64,000 bases of DNA, taken from NCBI RefSeq assembly GCF_001426995.1, contig NZ_LMFY01000001.1, positions 2,847,471 to 2,911,470 on the forward strand, read 5' to 3'. The stretch comes from Microbacterium sp. Root553. Lineage in GTDB: Bacteria > Actinomycetota > Actinomycetes > Actinomycetales > Microbacteriaceae. Under the pieces are notes generated by a model. The model saw nothing but the letters and a program-made list of their open reading frames with translations. It was not told the origin of the DNA and searched no databases. Numbering within the stretch: the first letter of the stretch is position 1; every line of letters starts with the position of its first letter. The position numbers were made by a program, and so were the translations under genes. Of this stretch, positions 1 through 8,986 are shown piece after piece.

Positions 1-1242
1 GTTGGTCCCGCCGAGGTGGGAGATGTCGAAGCACTCGATGCGCAGCGGTGCCTCGCTCATGCCCAGTGCGTCCTGCAGGTCGGTGAGCGCCTGGGTCCGC
101 GCGACGTAGTCGCTGGTGCGCCGCGTCTTGTAGCGGATGAGCGCCTGTTGCGCGTTGAGCGTCGCCGTGCGCATGAGATCGGCGCGTTGACCGCGCTGAG
201 CGACGGCGATCTCGACCTTCTTGCCGCGGCGCTCGCGCAGCCACACCTCGAGTTCCGCCGCGTCGTCGGGAAGGGACGGGACGATGATGCGCCGCGGCAC
301 GTCCTGCGCGTCACCGTAGGCGCGCTGCAGGACCTGGTCGACCAGGTCGGCGCCCGAGATGTCGATCTCCTTCTCGATGGTGAGGGCGCGGACACCGCGC
401 ACCCGCCCACCGCGGATCACGAAGTGCTGCACTGCGGCGGCCAGCTCGTCTTCGGCGATGCCGAAGAGATCGGCATCCTCATCGGATGCCAGCACCAGCG
501 CGCTCTTGCCGAGCACGGCCTCGATGGCGGTGAGCTTGTCGCGGTACTTCGCGGCGGCCTCGTAATCCATGGCGGCGGATGCCGCCAGCATCCGGGTGGT
601 CAGCTCGCGCGTGAACCTCTCGTCGCCGCCGGACATGAAGGCCACGAAGTCGTCGACCATGGCCCGGTGCTCGGCGATCGTCACCGTCATCGAGCAGGGG
701 CCGCCGCACTTGCCGATCTGACCGGGGAAGCAGGGCCTCCCCGTCTGCATGGCGCGCTTGTAGCTGGAGTCACTGCAGGTGCGGATCGGGAACGCCTTGA
801 CCATGAGGTCGATCGTCTCGTGCACCGCCCAGACCTTGGGGTAGGGGCCGAAGTAGCGGGCACCGGGGATCTTGCGGTTCCTGGTGACGATGACGCGGGG
901 TGCTTCGTCTCCGAGGGTGACGGCCATGAACGGGTAGGACTTGTCATCCTTGTACCGGACGTTGAAGGGCGGATCGAACTCCTTGATCCACATGTACTCC
1001 AGCTGCAGCGAATCGACGTCCGTCGGCACGACGGTCCACTCCACCGACGCCGCCGTGGTCACCATGCGCCGCGTGCGCTCATGCAGCGTGCGCAGCGGGG
1101 CGAAGTAGTTCGACAGACGCTGGCGGAGGTTCTTGGCCTTGCCGACGTACAGCACCCGTCCGTCGGCATCACGGAACCGATACACGCCGGGGTTGGTCGG
1201 GATCTCCCCCGGCCTCGGCTTGTATGCGAGTACGTCGGCCAT
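1..1242 (-). CDS. uvrC: Excinuclease ABC subunit C, C-terminus cut by window edge
   Basis: UvrC makes the dual incisions of nucleotide excision repair after UvrA/UvrB damage recognition. The 414 codons present are all open and begin with ATG at 1242. The GIY-YIG nuclease domain is visible at the N-terminus (GVY at residues 19-21, YVG at 32-34), followed by a UVR helical segment near residues 205-235 that contacts UvrB. The last readable residues ([12 protein letters not shown]) open the RNase H-like 5' incision domain, so about one third of the protein lies outside the window. The start overlaps the uvrA stop by one base (TGATG), so the two are translationally coupled. Identification is secure. 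Confidence 0.97.
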   Translation of the reverse strand, partial: MADVLAYKPRPGEIPTNPGVYRFRDADGRVLYVGKAKNLRQRLSNYFAPLRTLHERTRRMVTTAASVEWTVVPTDVDSLQLEYMWIKEFDPPFNVRYKDDKSYPFMAVTLGDEAPRVIVTRNRKIPGARYFGPYPKVWAVHETIDLMVKAFPIRTCSDSSYKRAMQTGRPCFPGQIGKCGGPCSMTVTIAEHRAMVDDFVAFMSGGDERFTRELTTRMLAASAAMDYEAAAKYRDKLTAIEAVLGKSALVLASDEDADLFGIAEDELAAAVQHFVIRGGRVRGVRALTIEKEIDISGADLVDQVLQRAYGDAQDVPRRIIVPSLPDDAAELEVWLRERRGKKVEIAVAQRGQRADLMRTATLNAQQALIRYKTRRTSDYVARTQALTDLQDALGMSEAPLRIECFDISHLGGTN

Positions 1243-4130
1243 CAGCTGGCCTTCTTCGCGGCGCGCCCCTCATTCAGGATCTCGGCGAGGAACTGGCCGG
1301 TGTGGCTCTCCTCGACCCGCGCGATCTGCTCGGGGGTGCCGGTGGCCAGGATCTCACCACCGCCCGAACCACCCTCGGGGCCCAGATCGATGACCCAGTC
1401 CGCGGACTTGATCACGTCGAGGTTGTGCTCGATGACGATGACGGTGTTGCCCTTGTCGACGAGCCCGTTCAGCACCTCGAGCAGCTTGCGCACGTCTTCG
1501 AAGTGCAGACCCGTCGTCGGCTCGTCGAGCACGTAGATGCTGCGACCGTTGCTGCGGCGCTGGAGCTCGGTGGCGAGCTTCACGCGCTGCGCCTCGCCTC
1601 CCGAGAGCGTGGTGGCCGACTGCCCCAGACGCACGTACCCGAGACCGACGTCGACGAGGGTCTTCATGTAGCGGTGGATCGCCTGGATCGGCTCGAAGAA
1701 CTCCGCGGCTTCGGCGATCGGCATCTCGAGGACCTCGGCGATGTTCTTGCCCTTGTAATGCACCGACAGCGTGTCGCGGTTGTAGCGCTTGCCGTGGCAG
1801 ACCTCGCAGTCGACGTAGACGTCGGGCAAGAAGTTCATCTCGATCTTGATCGTGCCGTCGCCCGAGCAGGCCTCGCAGCGTCCGCCCTTGACGTTGAAGC
1901 TGAAGCGGCCAGGCTGGTAGCCGCGCACCTTCGCCTCGGGGGTGTCGCTGAACAGCGAGCGGATGCGATCGAACACTCCCGTGTAGGTGGCCGGGTTCGA
2001 GCGCGGGGTGCGACCGATCGGGGCCTGATCGACGTGCACGACCTTGTCGAGGTTGTCGAGTCCGGAGACGCGGGTGTGCTTGCCCGGCACCGTGCGTGCG
2101 CCGTTGAGACGCGAGGCGAGCACCTGGTAGAGGATGTCGTTCACGAGGGACGACTTTCCCGAACCGGAGACGCCGGTGACCGCGGTCAGCACCCCGAGCG
2201 GGAAGTTGACGTTCACGTTCTTGAGGTTGTTCTCCCGCGCGCCGACGACACTCAGCATCCGCTTCTTGTCGAGCTTGCGCCGCTTCTTCGGCGTGGGGAT
2301 CTCTCGACGTCCGGAGAGGTACTCCCCCGTCATCGAGGCCGGCTCGCTGAGGAGCGCCGAGTACGGGCCCGAGTGCACGACGTCGCCGCCGTTCACGCCC
2401 GCGCCGGGTCCGATGTCGACGACCCAGTCGGCCGCCTCGATGGTCTCTTCGTCGTGCTCGACGACGATGAGCGTGTTGCCGAGGTCGCGCAGCTTGAGCA
2501 GCGTGTCGATCAGTCGACGGTTGTCGCGCTGATGCAGCCCGATGGAGGGCTCGTCGAGCACGTAGAGCACGCCGGTGAGACCCGACCCGATCTGCGTGGC
2601 CAGACGGATGCGCTGCGCCTCGCCGCCGGAGAGCGAGCCCGCCGCACGACTGAGGTTGAGATAGGACAGACCGACCTGCAGCAGGAAGTCGAGGCGGAGC
2701 CGGATCTCGCGGAGCACCTGGGCCGCGATCTTCGCCTCGCGGTCGGTCAGGGAGAGGGTCTCCATGAAGGCGCGGGCGTCGGAGAGGCTCAGGTGCGACA
2801 CCTCGGCGATGGAGTGCCCGTGCACCTGGACGGCGAGGACCTCGGGCTTGAGGCGGTTTCCGTCGCACACGGGACACGGCACCTCGCGCAGGTATTCGCC
2901 CCACCGCGCACGCTGCGTGTCGGACTCGGCCTGCGCGTACTGACGTTCGATGTAGGGGACGACGCCCTCGAAGCCCGAGGCGTACCGCATCTCGCGGCCG
3001 TACCGGTTCTTGAACTTGACGGTGACCTTGTAGTTGTCACCACGCAGGATCGCGTCCTGCACGTCGACACGGAGATCCTGCCACGGGGTGTCGAGCGAGA
3101 ACTTGAGATCGTCGGCCAGCCCCTCGAGCAGACGCTCGTAGTACTGGAAGAGGCCCTTGCCCTGCGTGGTCCACGGGACGATCGCGCCCTCGCGGATGGA
3201 GAGCTCCTCGTCGCCGAGCATCAGGTCGATGTCCACCGACATGCGGGTGCCGAGACCCGAGCAGGCGGGGCAGGCGCCGAACGGCGCGTTGAACGAGAAC
3301 GTGCGGGGCTCGATCTCGGTGAGCGAGAGGGCGTGGCCGTTCGGGCACGCGAGCTTCTCGGAGAAGGACTGCCAGGCGTCGTCGCCCTCTTCGTCGACGA
3401 AGTTCACCTGCACGACGCCGCCCGCGAGGCCGAGCGCGGTCTCGACGGAGTCCGTGACCCGGCCCAGGATGTCGTCGGCCGCGACGAGGCGGTCGACGAC
3501 CACGGCGATGTCGTGCTTGTAGCTCTTCTTCAGCGTGGGTGGCTCGGCCAGCTGGACGAGATCGCCGTCGACGATCGCCCGGGAGTAGCCCTTCGCACCG
3601 AGCTCGCGGAAGAGGTCGACGAACTCGCCCTTCTTCTGCGAGACGATGGGCGCGACGATCTGATAGCGGGTGCGCTCGGGGAGCTCCATGAGCTGGTCGG
3701 CGATCTGCTGCACGGTCTGCCGCTGGATGCGTTCACCGCATTCCGGGCAGTGCGGGATGCCGATGCGCGCCCACAGCAGACGCATGTAGTCGTAGATCTC
3801 GGTGATCGTGCCGACGGTCGACCGCGGGTTGCGGTTGGTCGACTTCTGGTCGATCGACACCGCGGGGCTCAGCCCCTCGATGAAATCGACGTCGGGGCGG
3901 TCGACCTGGCCGAGGAACTGCCGCGCATAGGCGCTCAGCGATTCGACGTAGCGGCGCTGCCCTTCGGCGAAGATCGTGTCGAACGCGAGACTGGACTTTC
4001 CCGATCCGGACAGGCCGGTGAACACGACGAGAGAGTCGCGGGGGATGTCGATGTCGACGTTCTTGAGATTGTGGACGCGGGCACCGCGAACACTGAGTTT
4101 TCCTGGGGTTGCAACCGGGACGATAGGCAC
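1242..4130 (-). CDS. uvrA: Excinuclease ABC subunit A
   Basis: UvrA is the dimeric DNA-damage sensor ATPase that loads UvrB. At 962 residues it has the family length. Two ABC ATPase modules are visible: Walker [10 protein letters not shown] at 39-47 and GVSGSGKSS near 650, each with an LSGGEAQR signature (near 500 and 842). Zinc-binding cysteine pairs occur as CPECG near 129, CPAC and CPVCDG in the insertion, and CEAC/CEVC near 750-777. The GTG at 4130 is chosen because a TAGACT hexamer lies exactly 6 nt before it, suggesting a leaderless mRNA. No LexA-type box was noticed upstream. uvrC follows with a one-base overlap. Both ATP sites look intact. Confidence 0.98.
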   Translation of the reverse strand: MPIVPVATPGKLSVRGARVHNLKNVDIDIPRDSLVVFTGLSGSGKSSLAFDTIFAEGQRRYVESLSAYARQFLGQVDRPDVDFIEGLSPAVSIDQKSTNRNPRSTVGTITEIYDYMRLLWARIGIPHCPECGERIQRQTVQQIADQLMELPERTRYQIVAPIVSQKKGEFVDLFRELGAKGYSRAIVDGDLVQLAEPPTLKKSYKHDIAVVVDRLVAADDILGRVTDSVETALGLAGGVVQVNFVDEEGDDAWQSFSEKLACPNGHALSLTEIEPRTFSFNAPFGACPACSGLGTRMSVDIDLMLGDEELSIREGAIVPWTTQGKGLFQYYERLLEGLADDLKFSLDTPWQDLRVDVQDAILRGDNYKVTVKFKNRYGREMRYASGFEGVVPYIERQYAQAESDTQRARWGEYLREVPCPVCDGNRLKPEVLAVQVHGHSIAEVSHLSLSDARAFMETLSLTDREAKIAAQVLREIRLRLDFLLQVGLSYLNLSRAAGSLSGGEAQRIRLATQIGSGLTGVLYVLDEPSIGLHQRDNRRLIDTLLKLRDLGNTLIVVEHDEETIEAADWVVDIGPGAGVNGGDVVHSGPYSALLSEPASMTGEYLSGRREIPTPKKRRKLDKKRMLSVVGARENNLKNVNVNFPLGVLTAVTGVSGSGKSSLVNDILYQVLASRLNGARTVPGKHTRVSGLDNLDKVVHVDQAPIGRTPRSNPATYTGVFDRIRSLFSDTPEAKVRGYQPGRFSFNVKGGRCEACSGDGTIKIEMNFLPDVYVDCEVCHGKRYNRDTLSVHYKGKNIAEVLEMPIAEAAEFFEPIQAIHRYMKTLVDVGLGYVRLGQSATTLSGGEAQRVKLATELQRRSNGRSIYVLDEPTTGLHFEDVRKLLEVLNGLVDKGNTVIVIEHNLDVIKSADWVIDLGPEGGSGGGEILATGTPEQIARVEESHTGQFLAEILNEGRAAKKAS

Positions 4131-4142
4131 TGATCAAGTCTA
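4131..4142 (-). promoter_or_regulatory. Leaderless-type promoter of uvrA
   Basis: On the minus strand TAGACT (4142-4137) is followed by 6 nt and then the GTG start, placing transcription initiation at or next to the start codon. No clear -35 was seen. There is no purine-rich Shine-Dalgarno in the 6 nt. Confidence 0.6.
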
Positions 4143-4188
4143 CGAGGGGCCACGGACATTGGCTCCGTGAGGGCTCACAGAAAGGTGC

Positions 4189-4734
4189 TCACCCGCCTCG
4201 CCGGTCCGCCGTCGCGCTCCGGCCCGTGCTCGGGCCCGCGCTCCGCAGAAGCAGCACCGCGGCCGCGGCGACCGCAACGCCGCCGGCGACGATCGCCCAC
4301 GGCGCGGTGCCCCGGATGCCGTCGACGCCGAGCATGACGGCGATCGTCAGCGGCTGCGCGATCGCCTGCACCAGGACGAAGCGGATGGCCGTCGGGCGCA
4401 GTGCGGCGAGCACGACCCTCGTCCCGCCCGGGATCACGAGTGTCAGCGATGTCAGGATGTGGATCGCATGCACGACGAGCACGGCGAGCGTCGCGCGACC
4501 GACGTCCGGCTCGGACAGGAGCATCCCGATGACGATGCATGCCGCTCCACCCCACGCGGCGAAGGTCTGCGGGAGCACCGCGGCGGTCACCGCCAGGATG
4601 ACGGCGACCCACTGCCACCCGACGAGCGGATTGAGCACGAACGCCCCGACAGCGACGACCGCGACCAGCGCGATCCGCACCGCGATCCAGGAGACGGCGG
4701 GCGCGGTCTGCAGGGTGTCGTTCTGCGCTCTCAT
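4189..4734 (-). CDS. Polytopic membrane protein of unknown function, last gene of MoxR/DUF58 operon
   Basis: A 181-residue, very hydrophobic protein with about five or six membrane segments (roughly residues 17-35, 40-56, 60-74, 82-103, 118-136 and 144-164) and a basic, Ser/Gly-rich tail. I recognise no domain. The ATG at 4734 overlaps the stop of the DUF58 gene in an ATGA, so it is coupled to it. Position as the final gene of the moxR operon suggests a role with that module at the membrane, but no activity can be read from the sequence. Confidence 0.8.
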   Translation of the reverse strand: MRAQNDTLQTAPAVSWIAVRIALVAVVAVGAFVLNPLVGWQWVAVILAVTAAVLPQTFAAWGGAACIVIGMLLSEPDVGRATLAVLVVHAIHILTSLTLVIPGGTRVVLAALRPTAIRFVLVQAIAQPLTIAVMLGVDGIRGTAPWAIVAGGVAVAAAAVLLLRSAGPSTGRSATADRRGG

Positions 4735-5990
4735 CTCCTGGCCCTCGCGATCTCGCGGAGGGCGGATGAGGGGTCCTCCGCCCACGGGACCACGTCGACG
4801 CCCGCCCCGTGCAGGTCGGCGAACACGTTCTCCCTCTCCACCAGCACCGTCCGCAGACCGATGAGCTGAGGACGATGCAGACGCGAGCGATCGAGCCGCG
4901 GCAGAACGTCGATCGCGACGACGCGGTGACCGCTCGCGCGCCACATCAGCGCGGTCTGCGCGGCGGCCCCCTGGAAGAACGTGGACAGCACGAGGACCAC
5001 CGAGCCGTGCGGGACGTGCGGAGTCCTGCGGAACGCCGCGTCGTCGCGTGCCTGCCCCGTCGCCGCGATCGCCGCCTCGAGACGTGCCAGATGGCGAGAT
5101 CCCCCACTGCTGCGCAGCGAGCGCCCACCGTGCGCGAGCACGTGCAGGGCAACGCGGTCGCCGGCGTCGATGGCGGCGCCGGAGAGTGCCCGAGCGGCCT
5201 CTCGGGCGTTGTCGAGCGACGTCACACCGCTGCGTTCGACGTCTCCGCTGCCCCACGACGCGACCACCTCGCCGAGGTCCTCCGAGGTGTCCATCGCGAT
5301 CACCACGGACGCGTCGCTGAGCGTGTGGGTGCGCCGTACGAGCAGATCCCCCGGTCTCCGTGCCATCCGCGCCGTCGCGCGCCAGTCGACGCGACGCAGC
5401 TCGTCTCCGGGCGCGAACGCATGGATGTCGCGGAAGTCTCCGCCCTGCCCCGGGCGTCGCCCCTCGTGCGAGCCGTGCAGACCGGTCAGCCGTCTCGGCA
5501 GCGGCAGCATCCCGACGGCGCGGGGAGTCGGAGCCACCTGTCGTCTGCTGCGGACGACCTCGGACGACCCCGAGAGCGCGGCACCGTCGAGCGAGAGACC
5601 GCGCGCCGAGACCTGCACGGGGAGCGCGGGGCCCGAATGGAGGACGCGGCTCCGTGCGAGGACCGCGGCATCGGACCCGGGAACGATCGCGCGTCGGCTT
5701 CTGCGTTCCGAGAGCACGACGAACAGCTCGACCATCTCGGCGTCGCTCTCGACCGAGATCTCGGTGTGCAGTTGCCCGTCTGCGCGGGGACCCGGTGTCA
5801 CGCTTGGCTCGGCCCCGACGCCCGAGGTCCCCCGTCCGAGGACGAGGGCGCTCCACAGCGCGAGGGGAAGCCCCATGGCGACGACGTCAGGACGTGAGAA
5901 CAGCAGTCCGAGGACGGCGAGCAGGATCGAGCCGGCGATCGCGAGGGCCGGCGCCGGGCTCCAGCGCCCGGGCATCGATGATCTCGTCAC
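4731..5990 (-). CDS. DUF58 domain membrane-anchored protein
   Basis: A 419-residue protein with two N-terminal membrane segments (about 13-31 and 36-52), an extracytoplasmic or beta-rich middle, and a DUF58 region containing GGDFRDIHAFAPGD and RRVDWRATARM, then a VWA-like fold with VVIAMDTSEDLG. DUF58 proteins are constant partners of MoxR AAA ATPases; their biochemical role is poorly defined but linked to assembly or activation of envelope complexes. The GTG start at 5990 overlaps the moxR stop (GTGA), and the downstream membrane gene overlaps by ATGA. The arrangement MoxR-DUF58 is standard for the family. Confidence 0.92.
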   Translation of the reverse strand: MTRSSMPGRWSPAPALAIAGSILLAVLGLLFSRPDVVAMGLPLALWSALVLGRGTSGVGAEPSVTPGPRADGQLHTEISVESDAEMVELFVVLSERRSRRAIVPGSDAAVLARSRVLHSGPALPVQVSARGLSLDGAALSGSSEVVRSRRQVAPTPRAVGMLPLPRRLTGLHGSHEGRRPGQGGDFRDIHAFAPGDELRRVDWRATARMARRPGDLLVRRTHTLSDASVVIAMDTSEDLGEVVASWGSGDVERSGVTSLDNAREAARALSGAAIDAGDRVALHVLAHGGRSLRSSGGSRHLARLEAAIAATGQARDDAAFRRTPHVPHGSVVLVLSTFFQGAAAQTALMWRASGHRVVAIDVLPRLDRSRLHRPQLIGLRTVLVERENVFADLHGAGVDVVPWAEDPSSALREIARARR

Positions 5991-6952
5991 ACGCGCTCCC
6001 GCACCGTCGGCGGAACCGGCACCTGGTCGACGACCGCTCGCACGACGTCGGCGGCCGACGCCCCCTGAGCCCAGGCCTGCGGTGTCAGCGTGAGGCGGTG
6101 GGCGAGCACGGGCACGGCGATCCGCTTGATGTCATCCGGTCGCACGAAATCCCGACCGTCCAGCGCGGCAAGGGCGCGGCCGAGCAGCAGCAGGCCGAGT
6201 GAGCCGCGTGGGGAGGCCCCGACCTCGACGTTCGGCGCCGTCCGCGTCTTGCGCGCGATCTCGACGCAGTAGCGCGCGATGTCCTCGTCGACGTGGATGG
6301 CCTCGACCGCCGCCTGCAGCTCGACGAGACGCTCGGCGTCGATGACGGGCGCGACGTGCGTGGCCTCCTGCCGTCTGCGCACACGGTTCTGCAGAATGCG
6401 CGCCTCCCCCGAGACATCCGGATACCCCACGGAGAGCCTGACCATGAATCTGTCGAGCTGCGCTTCGGGGAGCGCGTAGGTGCCCTCGTACTCGATCGGG
6501 TTCGAGGTGGCGATCACATGGAACGGCGCGGGCAGCGCGAAGCTGTTGCCCTCGACGGTGACCTGCCGCTCCGCCATCGCCTCGAGCATCGCCGACTGGG
6601 TCTTCGGCGTCGTGCGGTTGATCTCGTCGGCCAGAAGGAGACCGGTGAAGATCGGTCCGGGTCGGAAGACGAAGTCCGAGGAGTCCGGCGCGTACACGTA
6701 CGACCCTGTGACGTCGCCGGGGAGCATGTCCGGAGTGCACTGGAGCCGACGGAACGACAGCCCCAGCGCCGAGGCGAGGCTGCGGGCCGCGAGGGTCTTG
6801 CCGAGCCCCGGCACGTCTTCGAACAGCACGTGCCCGCCGGCCAGGATCGAGGCGAGCGCGATCTCGAGCGGGTCGTCCATCCCGACGACGACGGTGCGCA
6901 CGGCGGTCAGGATTCGGGCGCCGGCCTCGGCGATCTCGGCGGATGTCGTCAT
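5987..6952 (-). CDS. moxR: MoxR-family AAA+ ATPase
   Basis: MoxR AAA+ ATPases act as chaperones for assembly or activation of partner complexes, commonly with VWA or DUF58 proteins. The 321-residue protein has Walker A EDVPGLGKT at 45-53, Walker B LLLADEINR, the sensor-like ATSNPIEYEGTY region, and a C-terminal lid domain. The ATG at 6952 is preferred over an upstream in-frame codon because AGGAGA lies just before it and the MTTSAEI start fits the family. It follows the 179-residue membrane gene by one base and overlaps the DUF58 gene by four bases, so the operon is tightly coupled. Confidence 0.95.
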   Translation of the reverse strand: MTTSAEIAEAGARILTAVRTVVVGMDDPLEIALASILAGGHVLFEDVPGLGKTLAARSLASALGLSFRRLQCTPDMLPGDVTGSYVYAPDSSDFVFRPGPIFTGLLLADEINRTTPKTQSAMLEAMAERQVTVEGNSFALPAPFHVIATSNPIEYEGTYALPEAQLDRFMVRLSVGYPDVSGEARILQNRVRRRQEATHVAPVIDAERLVELQAAVEAIHVDEDIARYCVEIARKTRTAPNVEVGASPRGSLGLLLLGRALAALDGRDFVRPDDIKRIAVPVLAHRLTLTPQAWAQGASAADVVRAVVDQVPVPPTVRERV

Positions 6953-6953
6953 G

Positions 6954-7493
6954 TCATCTCCTGTGTCTCGGGAACAGCGACGCACGGCCCGTCGATGAGG
7001 GCGGAGCATCGGGTGGTGGTGTCGTGATCTCTGCGGACGGCCCGGGGCTCAGCGCGTCGATCGCGTCGAGCGCTCGCTCGATGTCGACGATGGTGGTCCC
7101 CGGACCCTCCAGTCGATCCCACAGGTCGGGGCCGATCAGCGCGATGACCTCCGGTCGATTCGCGGGGTCCGTCGGGTCTGCGCCCCGGCGCTGCAGCCGC
7201 TGTCGGAGAATCTCCCGCACGCGGCGTGTGATCTGCGTACCGGCGAGCCCCGTGTGGGTGTTCAGCGCCCAGGCCATGCGGGAGATCTCCGTCGGTCTGC
7301 GATCGGGTTCCACCGCGATGTGCGGGGCGTCGACGCTCGGTTCGAGCGGCACCGCGAGCTGGGCGAGAAGAGCGAGCGCCCCCACGAGAAGACCCCACCC
7401 GATCGCGAAGGGCACGGTGAATCCGAAACCGGTGAGCACCAGCGCGGCGATCACCGCGGCCGCCGCGGCCAGGACGGTGCGTCCCCACGTCAT
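6954..7493 (-). CDS. Two-TM membrane protein of unknown function in MoxR operon
   Basis: A 179-residue protein with two adjacent N-terminal membrane helices (about 7-24 and 27-48), then a soluble part with an Arg-rich segment (RRVREILRQRLQRRG) and a proline-rich C-terminus. I do not recognise a named family. ATG at 7493 overlaps the stop of the upstream DUF4129 gene (ATGA), and moxR begins one base after its stop. In other actinobacteria this operon position is often filled by DUF4350 or related membrane proteins; the match here is not evident, so function is left open. Confidence 0.8.
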   Translation of the reverse strand: MTWGRTVLAAAAAVIAALVLTGFGFTVPFAIGWGLLVGALALLAQLAVPLEPSVDAPHIAVEPDRRPTEISRMAWALNTHTGLAGTQITRRVREILRQRLQRRGADPTDPANRPEVIALIGPDLWDRLEGPGTTIVDIERALDAIDALSPGPSAEITTPPPDAPPSSTGRASLFPRHRR

Positions 7494-8221
7494 CGCCACA
7501 CCTCCTCGATCCGGCGGAGCGCGGAGCGCGCCGCGTTCCTCTCCGGCTCGGTGGCCTCGTGGGCGCCGAAGCGCACGCGCTCGAACAGCGTCAGCAGCTC
7601 GGACGCCTCCGCCTCGATGCCGGAGCGCCGCGTGATGATCCTGAGCGCGAACTCGGCCGGCGTCTCGCTCGGAGCGCGTGCCACCCCCGCATCCGCCGCG
7701 CTCTCCTCGAGGCCGACCCACGCCGCGATGACGGCATCCGTGGGCGCCGCGCGTTCGTCGATCGCCTGCAGCGCCCCGGCGATGCCGCGCCGGATGGCGT
7801 CGACCACGACCTGCGGTTCGGGAACCGCGGCGACATCGCCCACCTCGGCGGCGACCTCGGCTCCCTCGCGCCTCCGCGTGGGCCTGTCGCGCCATGCCCG
7901 CAGCAGCGCACGGGCGATGATCACGAGGAGCACGATGAGGCCGGCGGCCACGAGGAGCATCAGGATCGCGGCGGACACCTGCAGCACTGTGGAGCTCGCG
8001 GGGTCGATCTCGATGTCCTCCGGGAAGCCCGTCTGTCCCGGCATCGTCGGCGGAATCGGCCGCACCGACGGGGACGGCACAGGCTCAGACGGACGGAATG
8101 TCGGCGCCCCCTGGATCGCGGCGGCGATCATCACGATGACGAAGAGCACGGCGACCGCGCTCACGAGTCCGAGCCGACGACCAGCTCGACGCGCATCGAC
8201 TGTCGGGCGGTCACTCGGCAT
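7490..8221 (-). CDS. DUF4129 domain membrane protein
   Basis: A 243-residue protein with one membrane helix near 17-36, a Pro-rich extracytoplasmic stretch, a second helix near 83-105, and a cytoplasmic C-terminal domain (about 180-243) with the DUF4129 pattern SETPAEFALRI ... LLTLFERVRFG. DUF4129 is typically found with transglutaminase-like or MoxR/DUF58 genes. ATG at 8221 is chosen over GTG at 8227 because TAGGGT lies exactly 6 nt upstream of the ATG. The gene overlaps its downstream neighbour by ATGA. It lies 20 nt after the ohrR-like stop, so read-through from that gene is also possible. Confidence 0.85.
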   Translation of the reverse strand: MPSDRPTVDARRAGRRLGLVSAVAVLFVIVMIAAAIQGAPTFRPSEPVPSPSVRPIPPTMPGQTGFPEDIEIDPASSTVLQVSAAILMLLVAAGLIVLLVIIARALLRAWRDRPTRRREGAEVAAEVGDVAAVPEPQVVVDAIRRGIAGALQAIDERAAPTDAVIAAWVGLEESAADAGVARAPSETPAEFALRIITRRSGIEAEASELLTLFERVRFGAHEATEPERNAARSALRRIEEVWR

Positions 8222-8233
8222 GCCCACACCCTA
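8222..8233 (-). promoter_or_regulatory. Leaderless-type promoter of the DUF4129-moxR operon
   Basis: TAGGGT (8233-8228) lies 6 nt before the ATG at 8221 on the minus strand. It is what decides the start between ATG 8221 and GTG 8227. The hexamer falls in the short gap after the ohrR-like gene. Confidence 0.55.
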
Positions 8234-8241
8234 TGACGCGG

Positions 8242-8685
8242 TCACTCCGTGGTCGAGCGGCGCCCCGCGAAGGCGGAGAGTCCGTCGCGCAGGGTCGCGA
8301 TCTGCCCGAGGTCCATTCCCACGGCCGCCATGACCTGACGCGGAACGTCGAGCGCGCGCTCGCGGAGCGCACGGCCGGCGTCCGTGAGGGTGATGTCGAG
8401 GCGCCGTTCGTCCTCCGCGCTGCGCTGCCGGGCGACCAGCCCGTCTGCTTCGAGGCGCTTGACCAGAGGCGATGCGGTGGCGGGCTCGAGGGCGAGATCG
8501 GCCGCGAGATCGCTGAGCTGCCGTGGCGCCCGCTCCCAGAGGGCGAGCATGACGAGGTACTGCGGATGCGTGAGTCCGAGCGGCTCGAGGATCGGCCGAT
8601 AGATGCCGACGACGTTGCGGGCGGCGGTCACCAGCGCGAAGCAGAGTTGGTTGTCCAGCTTGAGCAGATCATCCGTCGCGGTCAC
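8242..8685 (-). CDS. OhrR-like MarR-family peroxide/redox-sensing repressor
   Basis: A 147-residue MarR winged-helix protein, the same length as Bacillus subtilis OhrR. With the GTG start at 8685 the OhrR hallmark LDNQLCFAL puts the reactive cysteine at residue 15, exactly the OhrR sensing position, and Tyr29 is kept. The positions that are Tyr19 and Tyr40 in B. subtilis OhrR are Val and His here, so the hydrogen-bond network around the cysteine differs. The wing motif DERRLDITLTDAG is present. The start at 8685 is also supported by a TATAGT hexamer 6 nt upstream. No ohr peroxiredoxin gene lies nearby; the divergent gene is a small zinc-ribbon protein, and downstream is the moxR operon. Confidence 0.88.
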   Translation of the reverse strand: MTATDDLLKLDNQLCFALVTAARNVVGIYRPILEPLGLTHPQYLVMLALWERAPRQLSDLAADLALEPATASPLVKRLEADGLVARQRSAEDERRLDITLTDAGRALRERALDVPRQVMAAVGMDLGQIATLRDGLSAFAGRRSTTE

Positions 8686-8697
8686 GATCCGACTATA
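8686..8697 (-). promoter_or_regulatory. Leaderless-type promoter of ohrR-like gene
   Basis: TATAGT (8697-8692) is 6 nt before GTG 8685. It sits immediately beside the 8705-8724 operator, so the regulator very probably controls its own transcription. Confidence 0.6.
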
Positions 8698-8704
8698 CAA
8701 CGAC

Positions 8705-8724
8705 ACTAATAGTTAGTACACTAA
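8705..8724. promoter_or_regulatory. Candidate MarR/OhrR operator, three alternating half-sites
   Basis: The segment reads ACTAA-tag-TTAGT-ac-ACTAA: two overlapping inverted repeats built from three 5-bp half-sites. It is A/T-rich in a G/C-rich chromosome, lies between the two divergent start codons, and touches the -10 of the plus-strand gene. This is what is expected of a MarR-family operator that represses both genes. Binding is inferred, not shown. Confidence 0.65.
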
Positions 8725-8729
8725 GGAAC
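8717..8729 (+). promoter_or_regulatory. Leaderless-type promoter of zinc-ribbon gene
   Basis: TACACT (8717-8722) is followed by 7 nt and ATG 8730. The hexamer lies inside the candidate operator, so repressor binding would block it directly. The AAGGA in the 7-nt spacer is too close to the ATG for a normal ribosome binding site. Confidence 0.55.
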
Positions 8730-8972
8730 ATGGCACGCTCCGCTGACCGCCCATCCCTTCGAACGCGCATCCGCGCGGCCGGTGGGCTCTACGCGTGGAT
8801 CAACACGAACCTCATCCGGTTCGCCGGCCCGGCGTCCGTGGGCCCGTACGAGAAGACTCCGCCGCCGAGCGCGGAGGAGAGAGCAGAGCGCGCCTGCCCG
8901 CTCTGCGGTGCACCCATGAGCGACCACGAGATCGACCGCTCCGGTCCGCGCACCATGATGCACTGCCCCTGA
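8730..8972 (+). CDS. Small zinc-ribbon-like protein of unknown function
   Basis: An 80-residue protein with a basic N-terminus, a short hydrophobic patch (GGLYAWINTNLIRFAG) and a C-terminal CPLCG (Cys56, Cys59) plus His66, His78 and Cys79 that could bind one zinc. I do not recognise a family or function. It is divergent from the OhrR-like regulator across a 44-bp region holding the candidate operator, so it is probably a target of that regulator and could take part in a redox or metal response. Its 3' end faces the TfoX-like gene with 11 bp between stops. Confidence 0.7.
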   Translation: MARSADRPSLRTRIRAAGGLYAWINTNLIRFAGPASVGPYEKTPPPSAEERAERACPLCGAPMSDHEIDRSGPRTMMHCP

Positions 8973-8986
8973 CCGCCGCGGCGTCA
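8969..8986. terminator. Compact hairpin spanning both convergent stop codons
   Basis: CTGAC at 8969 and GTCAG at 8982-8986 flank a self-complementary G/C core. The hairpin contains the TGA of the plus-strand gene and the reverse-strand TGA of the TfoX-like gene. No T-tract follows, so efficiency is uncertain. Confidence 0.35.

Noticed and set aside
1224..4133. Plus-strand open frame of 969 codons opposite uvrA
   Set aside because: Long antisense frames are common in high-G+C coding DNA. Its translation is Asp/Arg/Leu/Val-rich with no motif, while the minus strand encodes a full UvrA.
4189..5856. Single 555-codon minus-strand frame covering parts of two genes
   Set aside because: It joins the true 181-residue membrane protein frame to an out-of-frame part of the DUF58 gene. 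The ATGA overlap at 4731-4734 gives a better two-gene reading.
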